From: a virus | DNA: 64,000 bases | Direction: 5' to 3' (one strand) | IMG/VR virus record: IMGVR_UViG_3300037725_000018 | Coordinates: 159,358-223,357 of that record | Part shown: positions 39,553 through 46,768 of the stretch, piece by piece | Position numbering within the stretch: position 1 is the first letter of the stretch | Layout: each line of letters opens with the position of its first letter | Program-made: the position numbers and the translations under genes | The notes under the pieces: generated by a model | The model's database searches: none | What the model was told of the DNA's origin: nothing | What the model saw: only the letters and a program-made list of their open reading frames with translations

Positions 39553-39993
39553 TTATTTAAATTCAACAGTAACAAATCCCGCATCGTCTTTTCCAAAACT
39601 CACGTTTTGAAACTTTGAACGAATAGCTTTTCTGTATATTCTTTCTCTTTTTGCTGTAGACCCATCGTAGGCGTATCCTTTAAGATACGGATAATCTGAA
39701 AGCTCGGTCTTCCAAAGGTCCTGCGCTATATCAAAAACAGTTGAAACCACCTTTGTTGCTTTATCTTCACCTGTAAGTTCAAGCCAGCTTCCACCACGAA
39801 CTGCAAAGTTTATGTCAACATACTCTCTTCCATTGTTATCAAATACAACGAAATAATTGTTTTCATTTGTTTCGAAGCTAGCCTTTACGTCTACCTGTAC
39901 AGTATCTCCACGTCTGTTTATATTCTTAGTGTTATATTTCCATTCATATTGTTCATCAAAAATTTCCGTAAGTAAGTCGTTCAGCTTTATCAC
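39553..39993 (-). CDS. Hypothetical phage protein, 146 aa
   Basis: Begins MIKLNDLLTEIFDEQYEWKY, an N-terminus like those of small proteins in T4-like marine phages. It has a beta domain (YFVVFDNNGREYVDINFAVR), a helix (TKVVSTVFDIAQDLWK) and a C-terminal strand ending FVTVEFK. Function unknown. Sits between the M15 peptidase and DHFR. Confidence 0.65.
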   Translation of the reverse strand: MIKLNDLLTEIFDEQYEWKYNTKNINRRGDTVQVDVKASFETNENNYFVVFDNNGREYVDINFAVRGGSWLELTGEDKATKVVSTVFDIAQDLWKTELSDYPYLKGYAYDGSTAKRERIYRKAIRSKFQNVSFGKDDAGFVTVEFK

Positions 39994-40000
39994 TTGGCCG

Positions 40001-40678
40001 CTAGTAATGTTTTAAGTATTCTTGATTTTGGACTTGGGTTTTGCTCCAAGCCGCGTATTCGGTTTGTCCGTTTCGGTTTTTGTATGCAGACAAGTTTTCG
40101 TTTCGGTTCTGCCTGTCTTGAACGTGAGACACGTGAATCCACCCGGACTCCCCAAACTCGTAAATGATTTGGTCATACGGAAGACCACTCTCTACAACAA
40201 TCCATTCGTAAACGGTAGACAAACTTTCATTTGAAACTTGAAAGTCGATTGCTTGGCCTGTGGTGTGTTGTGAATTGTCATGGGAACCAATAGCCCGGTT
40301 AAGTTTCAATGAGCGATACCCGCTTGTCACGATAACGGGTTTACCGAAGTGAGTTCGAACAGGCTCCATAACGTTTTGAAGAAGCTTTCGAAAGTTGTCC
40401 ACGTGCTTCTTTGGTGGGGTATTGTCAATCCCAAGACGCTTTGCGGTATTGGAGTGAATCATTTCTCGATACCGAAAGTGCCTTGTAAGATGGTCTTGGG
40501 GCTTTGGACGGACCCAACGCTTTTCTTGAGGCTCATATTCTACGTCTGTCGGGTCTTCTTCTTTTACGCCTACCTTAACCTCTGGAGGCTCCACAACGGA
40601 AGGCTCAAAGGAAGGTGACGGTTTATCTTGATTTTCAGATTTGAAAAACGAAGCTGCCTTTTTAAAAATGTTCTTCAT
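40001..40678 (-). CDS. Peptidase M15 (D-Ala-D-Ala carboxypeptidase/endolysin type)
   Basis: About 225 residues from the Met at 40678. The C-terminal domain (from about residue 90) contains VTSGYRSLKLNRAIGSHDNS, then QHTTGQAIDF with His138 and Asp145, and WIHVSH with His182: the zinc ligands of the M15A family. These enzymes cleave peptidoglycan cross-links. An N-terminal charged, Pro-rich linker (residues 15-60) has no signal peptide. In a phage this is either an endolysin or a virion-associated lysin. A CTATATATA motif lies 19-27 bases upstream. Confidence 0.8.
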   Translation of the reverse strand: MKNIFKKAASFFKSENQDKPSPSFEPSVVEPPEVKVGVKEEDPTDVEYEPQEKRWVRPKPQDHLTRHFRYREMIHSNTAKRLGIDNTPPKKHVDNFRKLLQNVMEPVRTHFGKPVIVTSGYRSLKLNRAIGSHDNSQHTTGQAIDFQVSNESLSTVYEWIVVESGLPYDQIIYEFGESGWIHVSHVQDRQNRNENLSAYKNRNGQTEYAAWSKTQVQNQEYLKHY

Positions 40679-40696
40679 ATTACACATCTTTTTGTG

Positions 40697-40705
40697 TATA
40701 TATAG
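40697..40705 (-). promoter_or_regulatory. CTATATATA late-promoter-like motif
   Basis: - strand CTATATATA between the tRNA terminator and the M15 peptidase gene. Confidence 0.4.
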
Positions 40706-40712
40706 GGCAAAA

Positions 40713-40748
40713 ATAAAAAAGGGAAGACCTGTTTTCAAGTCTTCCCTT
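40713..40748 (-). terminator. Terminator after tRNA-Arg
   Basis: AAGGGAAGAC (40719-40728) with GTCTTCCCTT (40739-40748), a 10-bp stem and 10-nt loop, followed by T6 on the - strand. Confidence 0.85.
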
Positions 40749-40770
40749 CGTTCTTAAAAAAGTAAGTGAG

Positions 40771-40843
40771 TACCCAAGGCAGGACTCGAACCTGCAACCT
40801 TCGGATTAGGAATCCGACGCTCTTCCGGTTGAGCTACATGGGT
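40771..40843 (-). tRNA. tRNA-Arg (anticodon CCU)
   Basis: Reading the - strand: acceptor ACCCATG with CTTGGGT, D arm GCTC...GAGC, anticodon stem TCGGA/TCCGA with loop TTCCTAA, and T arm GCAGG-TTCGAGT-CCTGC. Length 73; the 3' CCA is not encoded. It reads AGG. One mismatch in the acceptor stem. A terminator follows directly. Confidence 0.92.
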
Positions 40844-40863
40844 AGCCAATCTGTTTTGACTAA

Positions 40864-41178
40864 TTAGAAGCTCACGCCAACAAAAGCTCCAACGTCAACA
40901 ACGTCAAACGGCCCGACGCTATCGTTGGTTACAGAAAACGGTGTGCGTACCATAATAGAAGCGTAAATCGGATCGTTGAGGTTATCTTCGGTTAGGCGAA
41001 AGCCCACTTGGGAAAGAAGTCGGTCTTCTCCTTCAAAATCCATGTCCTTTTTCCGAAAATCCCCAACAGACACGATATCTTTTTCCGACATGACTTGATT
41101 TCCAAGCCGATCACACGTGCCATGTGTGATTAACGTATCTGTTGGGTTCCAATGCTTACAAGATTGGCAGTATTTCAT
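40864..41178 (-). CDS. Small zinc-ribbon protein, 104 aa
   Basis: Begins MKYCQSCKHWNPTDTLITHG with C4-x2-C7 and another Cys in GTCDRLG, a pattern of short phage zinc-ribbon proteins. The rest is beta-rich (IVSVGDFRKKDMDFEGEDRL). Zinc binding is inferred. Function unknown. Confidence 0.6.
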   Translation of the reverse strand: MKYCQSCKHWNPTDTLITHGTCDRLGNQVMSEKDIVSVGDFRKKDMDFEGEDRLLSQVGFRLTEDNLNDPIYASIMVRTPFSVTNDSVGPFDVVDVGAFVGVSF

Positions 41179-41200
41179 GATTTCTTCTTAATTTGATTTT

Positions 41201-41443
41201 TTACCACCGGACTTCCCGGTACACTTCTTCTCCATTCACTTCAAACCGGGTAAAAGGCAAAGACTGAACCGTTTCTTCGGCGTTAAACTCTTGCCTGTAG
41301 ATGGAATTTTTATTTCCACCTGCAACGGCCTTTACCTTTTCACCTTCTTCGGTTTCCCCAACGTAGGTGAACGAATACTTGTAGTAAGATGAAAATTCAA
41401 GTTCAACTTCGCCGTACTTTTCTACTACTTGGGAGTATTCCAT
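41201..41443 (-). CDS. Hypothetical acidic protein, 80 aa
   Basis: Begins MEYSQVVEKYGEVELEFSSY. Beta-rich with YKYSFTYVGETEEGEKVKAV and a strand FTRFEVNGEEVYREVRW. No family recognised. Confidence 0.6.
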   Translation of the reverse strand: MEYSQVVEKYGEVELEFSSYYKYSFTYVGETEEGEKVKAVAGGNKNSIYRQEFNAEETVQSLPFTRFEVNGEEVYREVRW

Positions 41444-41454
41444 TGGTTTGCCTC

Positions 41455-41613
41455 TTAGTAGTAGTTTGCAAGAAAGGATTTGTGCTTGCGGTTTTCCGCT
41501 TCGTCCTCTTCCGGGAACGATTCTTCTTCGATCTCTTCTTCAAGGTCTTCGAAGAATCCGTAACGGAAGCGGTCAGCGGCTTCAAGGCTTTCGGTAGACA
41601 GAAAATCATCCAT
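41455..41613 (-). CDS. Hypothetical acidic protein, 52 aa
   Basis: Begins MDDFLSTESLEAADRFRYGF and continues with a Glu/Asp-rich stretch (EDLEEEIEEESFPEEDEAEN), then a basic tail (RKHKSFLANYY). Strong charge asymmetry. The start at 41613 is preferred; 41637 would add eight residues. Confidence 0.55.
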   Translation of the reverse strand: MDDFLSTESLEAADRFRYGFFEDLEEEIEEESFPEEDEAENRKHKSFLANYY

Positions 41614-41640
41614 CGGTCTTTGGCGTTTTTTGTTCAAGGA

Positions 41641-41669
41641 ACTTCCCTTCTTAATCCACTACGTTAAAT
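41641..41669 (-). promoter_or_regulatory. Putative phage promoter element
   Basis: - strand TTTAACGTAGTGGATTAAGA then AGGGAAG, immediately after a terminator and before the gene at 41455-41613. Confidence 0.45.
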
Positions 41670-41672
41670 GAC

Positions 41673-41699
41673 AAAGGGCCGGGTTGGTTCCGGCCCTTT
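41673..41699. terminator. Bidirectional terminator
   Basis: AAAGGGCCGG/CCGGCCCTTT with loop GTTGGTT; the same loop appears in the hairpin at 43855-43877. Confidence 0.75.
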
Positions 41700-41725
41700 G
41701 TTTGAAGCGTTTGTTAAGAAGCTAG

Positions 41726-41968
41726 TTACTCTTCTTCACGTTCCCATTCGTCCATTTCGTGATAGACGGGAAGAACGGTAAACCGCGAATACCCGTACTT
41801 TTCGGCACCGAACTTTACCGCTTCTTCTTCGGTGTCGAAATCATCGTACGTTTGCCTCTTTCGCCCGTACGTACCGATTTGGCGAACGTTAAGTACCGAA
41901 TGGCATTCCCCGTCCACGCGCCGTTCCCGAAGCTTGTAAACGCGGTACTGCTTTTTGACGTTATCCAT
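41726..41968 (-). CDS. Hypothetical protein, 80 aa
   Basis: Begins MDNVKKQYRVYKLRERRVDG. A beta-beta-alpha pattern (QTYDDFDTEEEAVKFGAEKY, then YSRFTVLPVYHEMDEWEREE). The DFDTEEEAVKFG phrase, a strand followed by an A-rich helix, resembles the small acidic proteins at 7290 and 6657. Function unknown. Confidence 0.6.
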   Translation of the reverse strand: MDNVKKQYRVYKLRERRVDGECHSVLNVRQIGTYGRKRQTYDDFDTEEEAVKFGAEKYGYSRFTVLPVYHEMDEWEREEE

Positions 41969-42007
41969 AGCGGTTTTAAGCGGTTTTGATTAGAAAGAAA
42001 GGTGATG

Positions 42008-42481
42008 CTACTTAGAAGTGAAAACGCCTTCTTCAAGCCCTTCCTTCGGGCTTAGAGCGCCCATCTGGAGCCGGGTAAACACCATACCTACAATCTCGTC
42101 GGCAATTTTCACCAAGGCTCGTTCAAACCGCGCCTGTTGCTTCGAGTTGTGTTCATCTTCGAAGTAGGAAACATAATCCTTTCGCTCGACCGCCCGGAGA
42201 TTGTAGTACATCATTTCCGCAAGGTCAGTGGCCTTTTCGGAAAGATGATCTTCGCTAAGGCGAACAAGCTCACTTGCCATGTCCGTCCGGGCGTTGCACG
42301 AACCGTTGTTGTAGTGGTCGTATGTAAGATTCGAAATCGACCGAAGAAGCTCGCCTTCCTCTGTGCTTGCAGGTCCGGTAGACGGAACCAAGGCGTCGTA
42401 ATACTTCGAGTAAAGGTCGAACAGATCCGCTTCCCGGTTCCAATAGGTCTTTTCCGGGGAAGTGTCGGCAGTAGCAGGCAT
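42008..42481 (-). CDS. Hypothetical helical protein, 157 aa
   Basis: Begins MPATADTSPEKTYWNREADL. Almost entirely helical (MASELVRLSEDHLSEKATDL; RFERALVKIADEIVGMVFTR). No transmembrane segment. No family recognised. An upstream element lies at 42501-42533. Confidence 0.6.
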   Translation of the reverse strand: MPATADTSPEKTYWNREADLFDLYSKYYDALVPSTGPASTEEGELLRSISNLTYDHYNNGSCNARTDMASELVRLSEDHLSEKATDLAEMMYYNLRAVERKDYVSYFEDEHNSKQQARFERALVKIADEIVGMVFTRLQMGALSPKEGLEEGVFTSK

Positions 42482-42500
42482 GACGCTTTCTTTGTTGGTA

Positions 42501-42533
42501 AAAGGTCTCTTTCCTTAATGCAGTAGCTTTAAT
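42501..42533 (-). promoter_or_regulatory. Putative phage promoter element
   Basis: - strand AAAGCTACTGCATTAAGGAA then AGAGACC before the gene at 42008-42481. Confidence 0.4.
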
Positions 42534-42553
42534 GTCCGTTAGGCACGTTTGTT

Positions 42554-42859
42554 TCAACGATCCGTTTGAAGATTTTTTGAAACTGCTGAAATGACTTCTT
42601 CACTTTCAATTTGAGACAGAATCTCACGTCCGGTGTGGGGAATGAGGTTAAAACTCCACCCCCTATCGTATCGCATAACAATCCTTTCTTCTCGCTCGTT
42701 GGTCACGTCAAGTTTGCTAACGTGGCCTTCTGCGCCAAGATCGGTGATTGCAAAGTCTTCACTTGGCTCCGGGTACACCTTCGCAGAAAAGGCAAACGGT
42801 ACACTATCGATTGTCACGGTGCCTCGTACCCAATTTCCTTTAACGCTTGTGATGTTCAT
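42554..42859 (-). CDS. Hypothetical protein, 101 aa
   Basis: Begins MNITSVKGNWVRGTVTIDSV. A beta-barrel-like N-terminal half (PFAFSAKVYPEPSEDFAITD) and a helical C-terminus (EILSQIESEEVISAVSKNLQ). No family recognised. Confidence 0.6.
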   Translation of the reverse strand: MNITSVKGNWVRGTVTIDSVPFAFSAKVYPEPSEDFAITDLGAEGHVSKLDVTNEREERIVMRYDRGWSFNLIPHTGREILSQIESEEVISAVSKNLQTDR

Positions 42860-42904
42860 AGTAGATTTTTTGTTTTGGTTTCGTTGGTTTAGAGAGTTAT
42901 TAGA

Positions 42905-43147
42905 TTAGAAGTTTTGTGGAGTCAAGACCTTCTTTTCTTCAACGCCAAACTCGTTTGCAAATTCCGTTTCAAGATTTTCCGCAAAACTAAGGTCCGAAAC
43001 GCGGTCAAGCTCGGAGTTTTCAAACGGGGGGCTAAAAAACCAAACAACGCCGTGATCAAATTCCCGACGCACAAACGATCTTGGCTCTCCGCTTTTTTGT
43101 GGGGTTAAGTGGTGACTAACGTGGTGGTCGATAAACTTGCTTTTCAT
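42905..43147 (-). CDS. Hypothetical protein, 80 aa
   Basis: Begins MKSKFIDHHVSHHLTPQKSG, unusually His-rich, then FVRREFDHGVVWFFSPPFEN and an acidic helix (FAENLETEFANEFGVEEKKV). The start at 43147 is chosen because the longer version to 43216 extends into the leader. Function unknown. Confidence 0.55.
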   Translation of the reverse strand: MKSKFIDHHVSHHLTPQKSGEPRSFVRREFDHGVVWFFSPPFENSELDRVSDLSFAENLETEFANEFGVEEKKVLTPQNF

Positions 43148-43234
43148 TTTCTCTGTTGGGTCAGTTCCTTTGATAACGCAACAAGTTAAATGGAAAACAG
43201 CCAAGCTAGTTTCCAACCGGACGTGAAGCGTTTG

Positions 43235-43435
43235 TTAAGAGACGAAGTGTTCAAGAGGGAACGGAAAATTTTCAAAACGGTGAAATGGGGGGCTTATCTT
43301 TGTGACGTGTGTTCTGTCTTTTTCGCCAATTCCCCGCTCCCAAACCAAAAATGTAGTGCCTTCAACGTTCCTATACAAATCTTCAAGCTCTTTTTCGTGA
43401 TCGGAAAGTTCTTCGTAGGTTAAAAGAACGTGCAT
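43235..43435 (-). CDS. MVVIFE-family-like protein on - strand
   Basis: 66 residues beginning MHVLLTYEELSDHEKELEDL. The first strand plus acidic/charged residues fits the family, but the C-terminus (ENFPFPLEHFVS) is neither basic nor helical. Weak member. Confidence 0.5.
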   Translation of the reverse strand: MHVLLTYEELSDHEKELEDLYRNVEGTTFLVWERGIGEKDRTHVTKISPPFHRFENFPFPLEHFVS

Positions 43436-43448
43436 GACTTGGAAATAT

Positions 43449-43793
43449 TTAGCTAAGAAGATTGTGCGGATACATCCATCCCCGAACGGACGTGTTTTCC
43501 TTTCCGTCCCGAACGAAGGTGACTTTCACTCGGCAATAGCCATACTCAGAGCCTTTACGACGCCACGTGCGACCCGTAACTTCGACGTTCACGGCCACTT
43601 TAAGGTTTCGCCCGTCATTGTACTGCGGGTGTTTCCTTCCGGTGTCGAGCCGAAACTCAGCTTCTTTCCAATTGGTGCAATCGGAAATCAAGCCGCCTGC
43701 ACCCGGCCCGTGCTGCTCTTCCCACGAATCGGGAAGAATGTAATCTCCTTCTTGCGGGAGGTAGTCTTTCGGGGAAGAAGTCAAGCCTTTCAT
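43449..43793 (-). CDS. Hypothetical protein, 114 aa
   Basis: Begins MKGLTSSPKDYLPQEGDYIL. Beta-rich with KVAVNVEVTGRTWRRKGSEY and YCRVKVTFVRDGKENTSVRG, like an OB-fold or similar barrel. A 244-codon open frame on the other strand over this region is a shadow. No family recognised. Confidence 0.6.
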   Translation of the reverse strand: MKGLTSSPKDYLPQEGDYILPDSWEEQHGPGAGGLISDCTNWKEAEFRLDTGRKHPQYNDGRNLKVAVNVEVTGRTWRRKGSEYGYCRVKVTFVRDGKENTSVRGWMYPHNLLS

Positions 43794-43820
43794 ATCGGCC
43801 TCAAAGTGTTTGGTGAAAAA

Positions 43821-43850
43821 GTCTTCCTTGCCAAAGCACTACATCAAATA
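43821..43850 (-). promoter_or_regulatory. Putative phage promoter element
   Basis: - strand TTTGATGTAGTGCTTTGGCA then AGGAAG before the gene at 43449-43793. Confidence 0.4.
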
Positions 43851-43854
43851 AGAA

Positions 43855-43877
43855 AAGCCGGGGTTGGTTCCCGGCCT
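43855..43877 (-). terminator. Terminator of the small membrane-protein gene
   Basis: AAGCCGGG/CCCGGCCTT type stem with loop GTTGGTT, followed on the - strand by TTTTCTTATTT. Confidence 0.7.
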
Positions 43878-43901
43878 TTCTGTGAAGGTTGTGTGAACAG
43901 A

Positions 43902-44060
43902 TTAGAAAAGAAACATAAGCAAAATCCCAAGCGTGATAAGAACCGCAAACGATTCAAGTGGGTTAACGGTAAACTCAAGTTCCCTCAAGTTTCCGCGTTC
44001 ATCTTCCCACGGGTAAAGAGTAACGACAAAAAGGTATGTGGTTCCACGTGGATAAAGCAT
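43902..44060 (-). CDS. Small membrane protein, 52 aa
   Basis: Begins MLYPRGTTYLFVVTLYPWED. The C-terminus is one transmembrane helix (SFAVLITLGILLMFLF) with almost no tail, so the soluble part precedes a C-terminal anchor. Could be an inner-membrane effector. It stands between a terminator and the next gene's stop. Confidence 0.6.
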   Translation of the reverse strand: MLYPRGTTYLFVVTLYPWEDERGNLRELEFTVNPLESFAVLITLGILLMFLF

Positions 44061-44094
44061 TTCTTTGTTTTTGTTTTATTTGAAGGTTGTTTGG

Positions 44095-44340
44095 CTAGCA
44101 GCGCGGATCATCGATGCAATCGATCCACTCGTAGTTTCCAAACTCGTCAATTTCGTAAACGTCAATAAACGCCCCGTGTTCCGGGTCCTCGTTAAGAATA
44201 TCCTGTTTGGACTCTTTAAAGCTACTGCGCTCTTTAGCACACGTCTTTTTAGCTGACGCAAGATCATCGTCTCTGTCTTGAGGTGGGTTTGTCCACCACC
44301 ACGCTTCGTAAACTTTCGTTCCCGGCTTTTTACTATTCAT
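44095..44340 (-). CDS. Hypothetical protein, 81 aa
   Basis: Begins MNSKKPGTKVYEAWWWTNPP. A Trp-rich strand, a helix SAKKTCAKERSSFKESKQDI, and an acidic end with FIDVYEIDEFGNYEWIDCID. The EIDEFG phrase resembles EIDEDG in the protein at 6881, suggesting a distant common fold. Confidence 0.6.
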   Translation of the reverse strand: MNSKKPGTKVYEAWWWTNPPQDRDDDLASAKKTCAKERSSFKESKQDILNEDPEHGAFIDVYEIDEFGNYEWIDCIDDPRC

Positions 44341-44385
44341 AGCTACTGCCTGTTTTTATGGAATTTAGCTTTAACGTCGCACATC

Positions 44386-44430
44386 TTAAAAAAAGCGGTG
44401 GGGGACTTCAATCTCGCTTTCAATAACCAT
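44386..44430 (-). CDS. Possible 14-codon mini-gene
   Basis: MVIESEIEVPHRFF starts 25 bases downstream of a good copy of the upstream element at 44455-44490 and fills an otherwise empty gap. It may be a truncated MVVIFE-like relic or a leader peptide. Very uncertain. Confidence 0.25.
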   Translation of the reverse strand: MVIESEIEVPHRFF

Positions 44431-44454
44431 AGCAGGCTTTTTGCCTTTGGTGAA

Positions 44455-44490
44455 GGGTTTCCTGTCTTAACTTCACTACATTACACGCCG
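44455..44490 (-). promoter_or_regulatory. Putative phage promoter element
   Basis: - strand GTGTAATGTAGTGAAGTTAA then GACAGGAAACC. Matches the shared element but no normal-sized gene follows. Confidence 0.35.
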
Positions 44491-44862
44491 TATCCACCGG
44501 ACAGGTTTCAAAAGATTGTGTGAAACGCGGTTCCATCCGGTAAAGTGCTCTTCTTTAACGTCAACAGTCTTTTCCTTCCACTTCACGTCTCCACGTACAG
44601 AACAGATCCCGTCGTAAAGGTCTTTTGCTTCTTTTCTTCCAGACACGTTGTACTTCTTTTTGGCGTACCAGAAGTATTTTGGCGACGTAGACTGGAAAAC
44701 ATACTTTCTTTTTTGGTGAAGAAAAAGGGAGTGATATTCATAAGTGTCTGTTTCGTAAACCGCTAAGAAGTCTCCGGTTTCGCTAACGTAAAGAAAATCT
44801 TTTCTGGACCGAAGTTTCTGATCAAGCTGATTTCTTTTTCTTTTCACCACGTCTCTTTTCAT
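44476..44862 (-). CDS. Hypothetical basic protein, 128 aa
   Basis: Begins MKRDVVKRKRNQLDQKLRSR, then a beta domain (FLAVYETDTYEYHSLFLHQK; KYVFQSTSPKYFWYAKKKYN). The strongly basic N-terminus overlaps the 3' end of the next upstream gene by 41 bases. Function unknown. Confidence 0.55.
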   Translation of the reverse strand: MKRDVVKRKRNQLDQKLRSRKDFLYVSETGDFLAVYETDTYEYHSLFLHQKRKYVFQSTSPKYFWYAKKKYNVSGRKEAKDLYDGICSVRGDVKWKEKTVDVKEEHFTGWNRVSHNLLKPVRWIRRVM

Positions 44863-45064
44863 TTTGTAACAATTTCTTCAAATACAATATAAGTTCGATA
44901 TCGTTTTGAAAATTTTCCGTCCATTTTCCTTCTTCTGACCCCTCTTTTGTATAATATTTAAATCTAAAAGAAGGAAACGCTTGGGTATCAAATATAATAA
45001 GGTCTTTCTTCACGACCGAAACAGAATATGGGTTTCGGAAAGCTTCTTTCGTTATAACGATCAT
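44822..45064 (-). CDS. MVVIFE-family protein on - strand
   Basis: 80 residues beginning MIVITKEAFRNPYSVSVVKK. Centre LIIFDTQAFPSFRFKYYTKE has a hydrophobic-x-Pro motif, and the C-terminus is a basic helix (LYLKKLLQNEKRRGEKKKKS). Shows the family also lives outside the three + strand arrays. Confidence 0.6.
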   Translation of the reverse strand: MIVITKEAFRNPYSVSVVKKDLIIFDTQAFPSFRFKYYTKEGSEEGKWTENFQNDIELILYLKKLLQNEKRRGEKKKKSA

Positions 45065-45077
45065 GATACTTGCCCGT

Positions 45078-45326
45078 TCAAATGTGGTCTTTTATTTCCT
45101 TCCGGGTTCTTCGTCTTGCTCTGCTCCCCGAAGTAGAATCTTGAGTTAGCCAGTTATATATCACTAAAGATACAAAAGACGCAACGTTTTGTTCCCACTT
45201 ATATAACGTGAAAAACTTCTCTTTTTTGGTTTCTCGAAAGAGCAGGTCTTTTTCTTTGAACTCGGGGTTGTCTTCGGCATCCGGCATATATGCCGGGGGG
45301 TCTTGTCTGTTAAGAATAATCAGCAT
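45078..45326 (-). CDS. MVVIFE-family protein on - strand
   Basis: 82 residues beginning MLIILNRQDPPAYMPDAEDN. Contains DLLFRETKKEKFFTLYKWEQ and a basic end (SGSRARRRTRKEIKDHI). Overlaps the next gene by 7 bases. Confidence 0.6.
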   Translation of the reverse strand: MLIILNRQDPPAYMPDAEDNPEFKEKDLLFRETKKEKFFTLYKWEQNVASFVSLVIYNWLTQDSTSGSRARRRTRKEIKDHI

Positions 45327-45499
45327 AGCCTGCGTGTTGAAATTTGAAATTCAATAATCATTCTAGTTTTTCCGAAAATTGCGTGTTCTTTTAAACAGAA
45401 GATGTTTGCTTTTGTTCCTTTTAGAATATAAATCTTGTCTCCGTCTCTCAAAAAGTCGTCTTCAATCAATCTTTGATCTGTTCTCTTTACAACAGTCAT
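45320..45499 (-). CDS. Small protein, weak MVVIFE-family member
   Basis: 59 residues from the ATG at 45499, beginning MTVVKRTDQRLIEDDFLRDG. DKIYILKGTKANIFCLKEHA is a beta pair, and the end is IIEFQISTRRLC. Its start shares ATGA with the ThyA stop, suggesting coupled translation. Confidence 0.55.
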   Translation of the reverse strand: MTVVKRTDQRLIEDDFLRDGDKIYILKGTKANIFCLKEHAIFGKTRMIIEFQISTRRLC

Positions 45500-46410
45500 A
45501 CCGCAATCGGGGCCTTGATCCAACTTCCGCTTTCGTACCCTTTTAGATTAAAATCTTCAAACTCAAAGTCGTCAATCGACGTTTGACCTTCGGAAACTTC
45601 AAGAGAGGGGAGGGAATAGCTTTTTCGGTTCATCATTTCAACGGCAGGCTCGAAGTGATTTTTATACAAATGCGCGTCCCCAATTGTATAGACAAGTTCG
45701 CCGGGAACGTGTCCGGTAAGCCGCGAAACCATGATTGTAAGAAGAGAATAGGAGGAAATGTTAAATGGAAGGCCCAAAAACGTGTCGTTGGACCGAATGT
45801 AAATCTGGCAGTCCAGCGCCCTTTTTGGAACGTCGTATGTTTGAAGAACAGACTCGTTAACGGGTTTGCTGCACGGGCCACCTAAAACCTCTTCTTCAAG
45901 TGCCGTTACCCGCTCTTGAAAAGAAAGCGTTCGGCTGTAGAATTGAAACATGATGTGGCAAGGAAATAGGTTCATGTCTTCGAGCTTCCCTGCGTTCCAA
46001 GCGGAAACGACGTGTCTTCTACTGTCCGGGTTGGAGTTGATATTGTCAATAACGTTTTGAAGCTGGTCAATGCGGTTTCCGTCCTTGTCTTCCCACTTTC
46101 TCCATTGAACGCCGTACAACGGGCCAACATTTCCATCTTCGTCTGCCCACTCGTCCCAAATTCCAACTTCGTTTTCAACAAGGTACTTGATGGATTCTTC
46201 CCCCCGAAGAAACCATATAAGCTCGTGAACTAAGCTTCGAAACTTTGTTTCTTTAACTGTAACAATTGGAAAGTTGTCTGTTGAAACCGGGAACCTCATT
46301 TGGTGGCCGAAAACCGAACGGGTTCCTGTTCCTGTTCGGTCTTCTTTGTCTGTTCCCGTTTGGATAATTTTTTGAATTAGGTCTGTATACTGCTTATCAA
46401 CAATGTTCAT
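45496..46410 (-). CDS. thyA: Thymidylate synthase, ThyA type
   Basis: 304 residues. RTGTGTRSVFGHQMRFPV, the helix FRSLVHELIWFLRGEESIKY, catalytic Cys151 in NLFPCHIMFQFYSR, and the dUMP-binding region QIYIRSNDTFLGLPFNISSY followed by GDAHLYKNH are all present. It methylates dUMP to dTMP using methylene-THF; the DHFR at 39 kb recycles the product. It is about 40 residues longer than E. coli ThyA, mainly from an insertion of about 35 residues (161-198) directly after the catalytic strand. Confidence 0.95.
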   Translation of the reverse strand: MNIVDKQYTDLIQKIIQTGTDKEDRTGTGTRSVFGHQMRFPVSTDNFPIVTVKETKFRSLVHELIWFLRGEESIKYLVENEVGIWDEWADEDGNVGPLYGVQWRKWEDKDGNRIDQLQNVIDNINSNPDSRRHVVSAWNAGKLEDMNLFPCHIMFQFYSRTLSFQERVTALEEEVLGGPCSKPVNESVLQTYDVPKRALDCQIYIRSNDTFLGLPFNISSYSLLTIMVSRLTGHVPGELVYTIGDAHLYKNHFEPAVEMMNRKSYSLPSLEVSEGQTSIDDFEFEDFNLKGYESGSWIKAPIAV

Positions 46411-46597
46411 GTTTTGATATGTGTTTGATAACTTTGTTTCTTATGTTTAACTTATCTTCGATTTTTGTTTTTCCGTATTTAAACTCCGGAAATGAACGGT
46501 ATTTGTTCTTGTAGTTTACCGGGTATACCTTATCTGAAGTAGAAGCTGGCTCTTTGAAAAGCTCAAATGTAAGCGCACGTTCAAACAAAATAATCAC
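46397..46597 (-). CDS. MVVIFE-family protein, GTG start
   Basis: 66 residues: (M)IILFERALTFELFKEPASTS, then NKYRSFPEFKYGKTKIEDKL and a basic helix (NIRNKVIKHISKHEHC). The GTG at 46595-46597 gives the family N-terminus. An ATG at 46702 would add a Ser/Arg-rich 35-residue leader and cannot be excluded. Overlaps the ThyA start by 14 bases. Confidence 0.55.
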   Translation of the reverse strand: MIILFERALTFELFKEPASTSDKVYPVNYKNKYRSFPEFKYGKTKIEDKLNIRNKVIKHISKHEHC

Positions 46598-46768
46598 GTC
46601 ACATCTTTTCCTTAACGAATGACTTGATTCTTCGCCTTTTCTTTTCGCTTCGGAAATAGTCAACGGAGTGGATGCAATCGATGGAGAAGCTATTCTTCTC
46701 AATGACGCTCCATATTCGAAGGTTTTCTGAATTTCGAGTTAAAATCACCAACGTCTAACGCTTGTTTG

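Noticed and set aside
43434-44168. A 244-codon open frame on the + strand
   Set aside because: It lies across several - strand genes with upstream elements and terminators, crosses the hairpin at 43855-43877, and its translation is a basic, low-complexity shadow.
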